Part shown: piece by piece, positions 7,696 through 11,223 of the stretch | How the letters are laid out: each line of letters starts with the position of its first letter | Position numbering within the stretch: position 1 is the stretch's first letter | Source of the DNA: Ruminococcaceae bacterium UBA737 | Lineage (GTDB): Bacteria > Bacillota > Clostridia > Oscillospirales > Acutalibacteraceae | Assembly: GCA_002297415.1 (NCBI GenBank) | Contig: DBKZ01000041.1 | Span: 1,844 to 13,066, forward strand | Direction: 5' to 3' | DNA: 11,223 bases | Program-made: the position numbers and the translations under genes | Notes under the pieces: model-generated | What the model was told of the DNA's origin: nothing | Databases searched by the model: none | What the model saw: only the letters and a program-made list of their open reading frames with translations

Positions 7696-8646
7696 ATGAA
7701 CTGTAAAAATTGCGGCGAACCGCTGTCTGCCAATGAAAAATTTTGCGGAAACTGCGGAGCGAGAAGCGGCTTGCAGGATACGGTAAAATGCTCAAACTGC
7801 GGAAAGGAATTTATTAAGGATTTCGGAATATGTCCCGAATGCGGAAATCTTTATGAAGATGAAGCTTTTTCGGAAGCCGAAGACGGCGGGATTGAGGAGC
7901 TTCTTCCTATAGATTTAAATGAGGATCCGACGCTCAGCCAAATTCCCTCAGCTAAAAACGACGCCGAAAAAAAGAAATTTCGCGAAGAAAAAGTATCGGA
8001 TAAAACCCCCGAATTCAATTCAAAGCAAAGCACGGAAGAACAGAAAGACAATACAATAAAAGAGGGGACGGCAAGCGTTCGAACAGCTATGTTTGAATAC
8101 ATAAAAACAAAGCCTTATGCCGGTTTTTTGCAGATTTCGGCGGTATTGCTTCTTGTATATCCGATAATGCTTCTGCTCTCGTTTATTTTAAATGATACGG
8201 GTTTTTCTTCCACCTTCAATAAATCAGAATTTTTGCTAAAGCTTATTTCATTCTTCGGAATCTTTTTGTGCTTGGCAAGAAAACAGAGCGACGCTTTGTC
8301 GCTTTCTGCAGGAATAATGGCGGTTTGCTATATTGTCAGAGCCGCTCAAAGCTCTTTTACATTCAATCTTGCCGTTAAAATCTTTTTTTATTCAATTGTA
8401 TGCGTAGCACTTGTAAGGGAGTTTATGACAGCGGATGAGCAAAAGCCTGTTTATAAAAAATCCTCTGAGACCGGCGGCGGAGATTCTCAGCTTAAATGGA
8501 TAGTAATCGGAATTCTTATAGCTGTAGGAATTGTAGGAATAATGCTCCTTTGCAGCGGCAAGGTCTGCGATTACTGCGGAAAATTCGTTTTTGAATACTC
8601 TGAGGTTTTGGGCAAAACCGTTTGCAAGGATTGCTTTTTCTCTTAA
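7696..8646 (+). CDS. polytopic membrane protein with zinc ribbons at both ends
   Basis: A 316-residue protein of unknown function. The N terminus holds two consecutive zinc ribbons: C3, C6, C17, C20 and C32, C35, C46, C49. A charged Glu/Lys/Ser-rich linker (about 52-135) follows, then four or five hydrophobic segments at about 141-165, 178-195, 199-216 (weak), 224-242 and 267-287. The C terminus ends in a third CxxC pair set, C291, C294, C310 and C313, directly after the last membrane helix. A start with AAGAGG upstream, 23 bases after the kinase stop, supports the ATG at 7696 and co-transcription. Zinc ribbons normally require a reducing compartment, which argues for both ends facing the cytoplasm and so for four membrane passes, but this is inference. 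No enzyme motif is visible; a role as adaptor or kinase substrate in the same pathway is a guess from context. Confidence 0.85.
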   Translation: MNCKNCGEPLSANEKFCGNCGARSGLQDTVKCSNCGKEFIKDFGICPECGNLYEDEAFSEAEDGGIEELLPIDLNEDPTLSQIPSAKNDAEKKKFREEKVSDKTPEFNSKQSTEEQKDNTIKEGTASVRTAMFEYIKTKPYAGFLQISAVLLLVYPIMLLLSFILNDTGFSSTFNKSEFLLKLISFFGIFLCLARKQSDALSLSAGIMAVCYIVRAAQSSFTFNLAVKIFFYSIVCVALVREFMTADEQKPVYKKSSETGGGDSQLKWIVIGILIAVGIVGIMLLCSGKVCDYCGKFVFEYSEVLGKTVCKDCFFS

Positions 8647-8684
8647 TTAAGTTTTTCTGCATAAAAAAGAGGTGTTAGTAAAAT

Positions 8685-9420
8685 ATGAAATGCGAAAAAT
8701 GCGGATTTAAAAATGATAAAGGCAAAAATTTCTGCACAAATTGCGGAGCGGTTCTGAAAAAAAAAAACTGTTTTAAGCAAAAAACAGCTTATTATAATTT
8801 GCGCTTCGGGGCTTGCTGTTTTTGCGGTAATTTGCACCGCGGTATTTTTCCTTAATAAAAAAGAAATTAAAGCGGAAGATACCTCAAAACAACCTGCGGC
8901 TTTAGAAAGCTCATCCCAAGAAAAGCAAACTGAAAAGCCAAGCGAGGAGTCCGAAACACAAGAGATAAAATCCGAAAGCGAAGTATCGGAATTTTCCCCC
9001 GAAGCACCTTCTTCTGTTTCCGAGACTGTCCCTGAACAGCTAAAAATAACCGACGGGTATTTTTATGATTATTCACCTCAAGATTTATTTGCTGATGAAT
9101 GGCGCTTTTTTGCAGACGGAACATGCTCTGTTAAAATGAGGCCGCAGACAGGTATGCGCGAGTATGAAACGGAATACTATACTTATTCGATGAACGGTAA
9201 TACGGTTCTGATATACGAGGGCAGAAGTACTTTAACATGGGAATTCAGACCTGCTGACAAGTGCTGTTATTACTATTACAGCTGGGATACTCCGGACGGC
9301 AATTCACAACGGTACAGGGTCACTATTTTCCATTCCGATAATATTTTAAGTCAGTCGGAAATTGATAACGGAATAGAAGAGTATTCCGGTAAACGAACTC
9401 ACATTATAAAAGTCTCTTAA
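8685..9420 (+). pseudogene. zinc-ribbon, single-TM protein with extracellular beta-rich domain, interrupted by a frameshift at an A11 tract
   Basis: The ATG at 8685, preceded by AAGAGGTG, opens a zinc ribbon (C3, C6, C17, C20). The frame then runs into an 11-A run and, if read unchanged, stops at 8853-8855 after 56 residues. Reading one base further on (10 As) restores an open frame to the stop at 9418-9420, giving 244 residues: zinc ribbon 1-24, transmembrane helix about 35-56 (LIIICASGLAVFAVIC), a Ser/Glu/Lys/Pro-rich linker to about 115, and a Tyr/Trp-rich C-terminal domain. The downstream frame has no good start before residue 151, which lies inside that domain, so it is one gene and not two. 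Either the gene is broken, the homopolymer length is a sequencing error, or expression depends on slippage or phase variation. Function unknown; the layout matches the C-terminal part of the next gene (zinc ribbon, TM, ectodomain). Confidence 0.8.
8757..8767 (+). repeat. A11 homopolymer at the frameshift point
   Basis: Eleven consecutive A bases follow CTG (codon 24). The upstream reading frame needs 10 or 13 As to join the downstream frame. The run lies precisely between the zinc ribbon and the transmembrane helix. A -1 ribosomal slip would not restore the frame; loss of one A or gain of two would. Confidence 0.95.
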
Positions 9421-9495
9421 CTTGAGGCTGACTAACATCTGATTGTTACTTGAGTTCAACAAAATTATTAAAACACTTAGGGTTGATATAATATT
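9421..9495 (+). other. 75-base intergenic gap, largest in the cluster
   Basis: AT-rich stretch with stops in the frame of the next gene and no hairpin with a T run. It contains a TATAAT at 9487-9492, but that lies only 3 bases before the annotated ATG, and no good -35 is seen at 16-18 bases upstream. It marks the point where the compact operon spacing breaks and is followed by a segment with different codon use. Confidence 0.6.
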
Positions 9496-11097
9496 ATGAA
9501 TCGTGATATTGAAAAGAAATTAAAAAAAGGTAAAGTTTTAAAATGTATAATGATCACTAACATTGTCATTACCGTATTATTTGTAACTTTGGGAGTGATA
9601 TTAGATATTGATCCATTGTTAGCCTGCGGACTTATTTTTTTCGCCATAGCTATTCCTACTGCGATGACTTACATTGAATTCTTCCATCCGTTATGTAAAT
9701 CTGTAAAATACCTATATAAGTTGGGCTTACAGGAAGTTTTAAACGAAATAAAGACAACGGAATTTAATCTTCCTCGTTCGAAAATATATATGGGACAGAG
9801 AGCTTTCTTTGCTAAAAGCCCCGCAACTATTATTCCTTATACTATGGTTGTATGGGTATATATACAGACAACAACATATTTTGGCAGCATTACTACTGAT
9901 GAAAATGTCATTATTTGTTGCAGAGACGGCGAATCTTTTAAAATACGAGCAGATCGGAATGAATTACCGACATTGCTGCAGGCGGTTAATAAGTTTTCTC
10001 CGGATTTGATAGTAGGATATGGCATAGATCAAATAAAGCAGTATGATTTAATAATTAAAAGCAAAACTAAAATAATAAATATGAAAGAAACGATAACCGA
10101 AACAGGGGATGAAAGATCAATGATTTGTAAAAACTGCGGAAATGAATTTGAAAAGGAATTCGGGCTTTGTCCTAATTGCGGAACTCCGATTGAAAAGGAA
10201 ACTCAGCCGACCGAAAAAGTCAGTGAAACAGCATCTATGGCAGAAGAAAAGCATTGCGCAGTCTGCGGTGCCGCTTCTAAACCTGAGGCGAAATTCTGCG
10301 CGAAATGCGGCTCGCAGCATTTTGATAATTCGTACTCGCCTGCCTTTGGCGCAAATGCGGTCTTCGGCACACCTTTAAATCCTGTTTATGCAGGCGGTAT
10401 GCCGCAGGGAACGGGCATACCTGCTAAGAAAAAGCTTAAATGGTGGCAGATATTGATGATTTCTATAGCAGGATTTTTGGCTTTTAGTTTTGTTTTAGGC
10501 ATAATCGCAACAATTGTAAATAAGGATACATCGCAGTTTTACGGAAGCTGGACCGCAGCCTATGATTATTCCGATATATTGAACGATGAACTTAAAAGCT
10601 ATGATGAAGAAGTCGCGTCATATATAAATGTTAATGATTTTACAGTAAATTTTATATTCGAGTTCAATGAAGATAATACATATAAGCTTAAAGTAGATGA
10701 AAAATCTGTTGATGAGGGCTATAATAAATTATGCGAAGAATATAAAAGGGGATTTAAGGAATATATTAACTCCGTTCTGGCAGAGAGAAATATAAATGTG
10801 AGTGCCGATGAATTCATTTCATTGACAGGTATTGATTTGGATAAGGAAATTGAGGACGCCTTTGATAAGGAGGAGCTTGAAAAGAATTTTAAGGATATGG
10901 AGGCCGAAGGTAACTTCAAGGCTGATGACGGTAAGCTGTTCCTTTCAGACGGCAAAAACTATTCGGTAGACGAAAAGGTTTATGAAAAATACTTTTTTGA
11001 AAACGACAGCAAGTTTACTCTTACCGGCTCTTCCGAACTTAAAACTATCGACCTTGATGGGGATAGTGTATATCCTATGACATTTGAGAAAAAATAA
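9496..11097 (+). CDS. membrane protein with unknown N-terminal domain fused to zinc-ribbon/TM/ectodomain protein
   Basis: The full frame encodes 533 residues. Part A (1-208): two membrane helices (about 17-36 and 42-62), then a cytoplasmic domain with an IPYTMVVWVYIQTT strand and a late IVGYGIDQIKQY segment. From memory it resembles a family of small Clostridial membrane proteins (possibly DUF6709), which I cannot confirm. Part B (209-533): zinc ribbons C211, C214, C225, C228 and C254, C257, C268, C271; a Gly/Pro-rich linker; a transmembrane helix about 316-341; and an ectodomain opening with FYGSWTAAYDY, containing NEDNTYKLKVDEKSVDEGY and ending YPMTFEKK, a lipocalin-like clostridial pattern. 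Part B has its own ATG (10120) with AGGGG upstream. Leucine codons change at the junction. The frame may thus be a true fusion or two genes whose stop was lost. The ATG at 9496 has only a weak AGGG 13 bases upstream; stops precede it in frame. Confidence 0.8.
   Translation: MNRDIEKKLKKGKVLKCIMITNIVITVLFVTLGVILDIDPLLACGLIFFAIAIPTAMTYIEFFHPLCKSVKYLYKLGLQEVLNEIKTTEFNLPRSKIYMGQRAFFAKSPATIIPYTMVVWVYIQTTTYFGSITTDENVIICCRDGESFKIRADRNELPTLLQAVNKFSPDLIVGYGIDQIKQYDLIIKSKTKIINMKETITETGDERSMICKNCGNEFEKEFGLCPNCGTPIEKETQPTEKVSETASMAEEKHCAVCGAASKPEAKFCAKCGSQHFDNSYSPAFGANAVFGTPLNPVYAGGMPQGTGIPAKKKLKWWQILMISIAGFLAFSFVLGIIATIVNKDTSQFYGSWTAAYDYSDILNDELKSYDEEVASYINVNDFTVNFIFEFNEDNTYKLKVDEKSVDEGYNKLCEEYKRGFKEYINSVLAERNINVSADEFISLTGIDLDKEIEDAFDKEELEKNFKDMEAEGNFKADDGKLFLSDGKNYSVDEKVYEKYFFENDSKFTLTGSSELKTIDLDGDSVYPMTFEKK
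10104..10108 (+). promoter_or_regulatory. internal ribosome binding site for a second start at 10120
   Basis: AGGGG lies 11 bases before the in-frame ATG at 10120, which begins MICKNCG, the usual N terminus of a free-standing zinc-ribbon protein and similar to MNCKNCG of the gene at 7696. Initiation here would give a 325-residue protein without the N-terminal membrane domain. This may be a relic of separate genes or a working internal start. Confidence 0.5.
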
Positions 11098-11108
11098 AAG
11101 TATTAAAA

Positions 11109-11137
11109 AATCAGTCTCTTAATTTAAGAGACTGATT
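11109..11137. terminator. inverted repeat closing the unit; intrinsic terminator-like, T run on the - strand
   Basis: The arms AATCAGTCTCTTAA (11109-11122) and TTAAGAGACTGATT (11124-11137) are perfectly complementary, so at least a 12-bp stem with an AT loop can form, 11 bases after the stop of the last gene. On the + strand it is not followed by a T run. On the - strand it is followed by TTTTTT, so it is a better terminator for a convergent gene beyond the window or works in both directions. A third arm, TCAGTCT at 11137-11143, could compete for the right arm. Confidence 0.65.
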
Positions 11138-11223
11138 CAGTCTGTCGAAAAACCCAAAATTCAAGCTGAGATTGGGATTAAAAATTTTTCAGCAAAGCAA
11201 AACAGAAAAAAGCGAGTAAATGC

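Noticed and set aside
8757..8767. Programmed -1 ribosomal frameshift on the A run
   Set aside because: A -1 shift enters the wrong frame; the downstream frame needs +1 (or -2), so a classic A-AAA-AAG slip cannot join the two parts.
9136..9420. Independent 94-residue gene starting at 9136
   Set aside because: The frame stays open upstream to the A11 tract with a clear transmembrane helix and linker, and the ATG at 9136 falls inside the C-terminal domain; a frameshifted longer gene explains it better.
9487..9492. TATAAT as a -10 promoter element for the gene at 9496
   Set aside because: It lies 3 bases before the ATG, so transcription would begin inside the coding region, and no convincing -35 lies 16-18 bases upstream; AT-rich sequence gives such hits by chance.
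11140..11223. End of a convergent gene on the - strand
   Set aside because: The - strand reads a short open stretch ending at a TGA near 11158, but too little is visible and it has no recognisable motif; it may equally be part of an intergenic repeat.
1..11223. CRISPR array, tRNA, rRNA, insertion sequence or phage genes
   Set aside because: No regularly spaced direct repeats, cloverleaf, rRNA-like stretch, transposase motif or terminal inverted repeats were seen on either strand.

Overview
The window reads as a low-to-moderate GC Bacillota (Clostridia) chromosome, most likely a gut Oscillospiraceae/Ruminococcaceae relative. This rests on the AGGAGG-type ribosome binding sites, the A/T-leaning codons with heavy CTT leucine use, PASTA-type Ser/Thr kinases and the many small zinc ribbons fused to membrane proteins. 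I cannot name a species.

Every supported gene lies on the + strand and the first seven are almost contiguous (gaps of 2 to 23 bases, ribosome binding sites often inside the preceding stop region), so they look like one operon. In order: (1) the C-terminal end of an ABC-2/ABCG-type permease, cut by the window start; (2, 3) two different PP2C (PPM) Ser/Thr phosphatases in tandem; (4) a zinc-ribbon plus FHA protein (phosphothreonine reader); (5) a zinc-ribbon, single-pass Ser/Thr kinase whose extracellular half looks like an ABC-transporter family 1 (sugar-type) solute-binding protein; (6) a zinc-ribbon, single-pass Ser/Thr kinase with five PASTA repeats and a Trp/Tyr-rich surface module; (7) a polytopic membrane protein with zinc ribbons at both ends.

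After these come two more zinc-ribbon membrane proteins. One (8685-9420) is interrupted by a frameshift exactly at an 11-A homopolymer. The other (9496-11097) appears to be a chimera: an N-terminal membrane domain with different codon use, joined in frame to a zinc-ribbon/TM/ectodomain protein that still keeps its own start and ribosome binding site. A strong inverted repeat at 11109-11137 closes the unit.

Together this is a compact phospho-signalling island: two writers with different extracellular sensors (a solute-binding-like domain; PASTA plus an aromatic module), two erasers, one reader, a transporter and a set of membrane proteins that share the zinc-ribbon tag. Inference: the kinases sense envelope or solute cues and phosphorylate the FHA protein and/or the zinc-ribbon membrane proteins, with the PP2Cs resetting the state. 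The individual domains are known. The combination, the solute-binding-like kinase with an activation loop poor in phosphosites, and the repeated zinc ribbons are the parts that look under-described.
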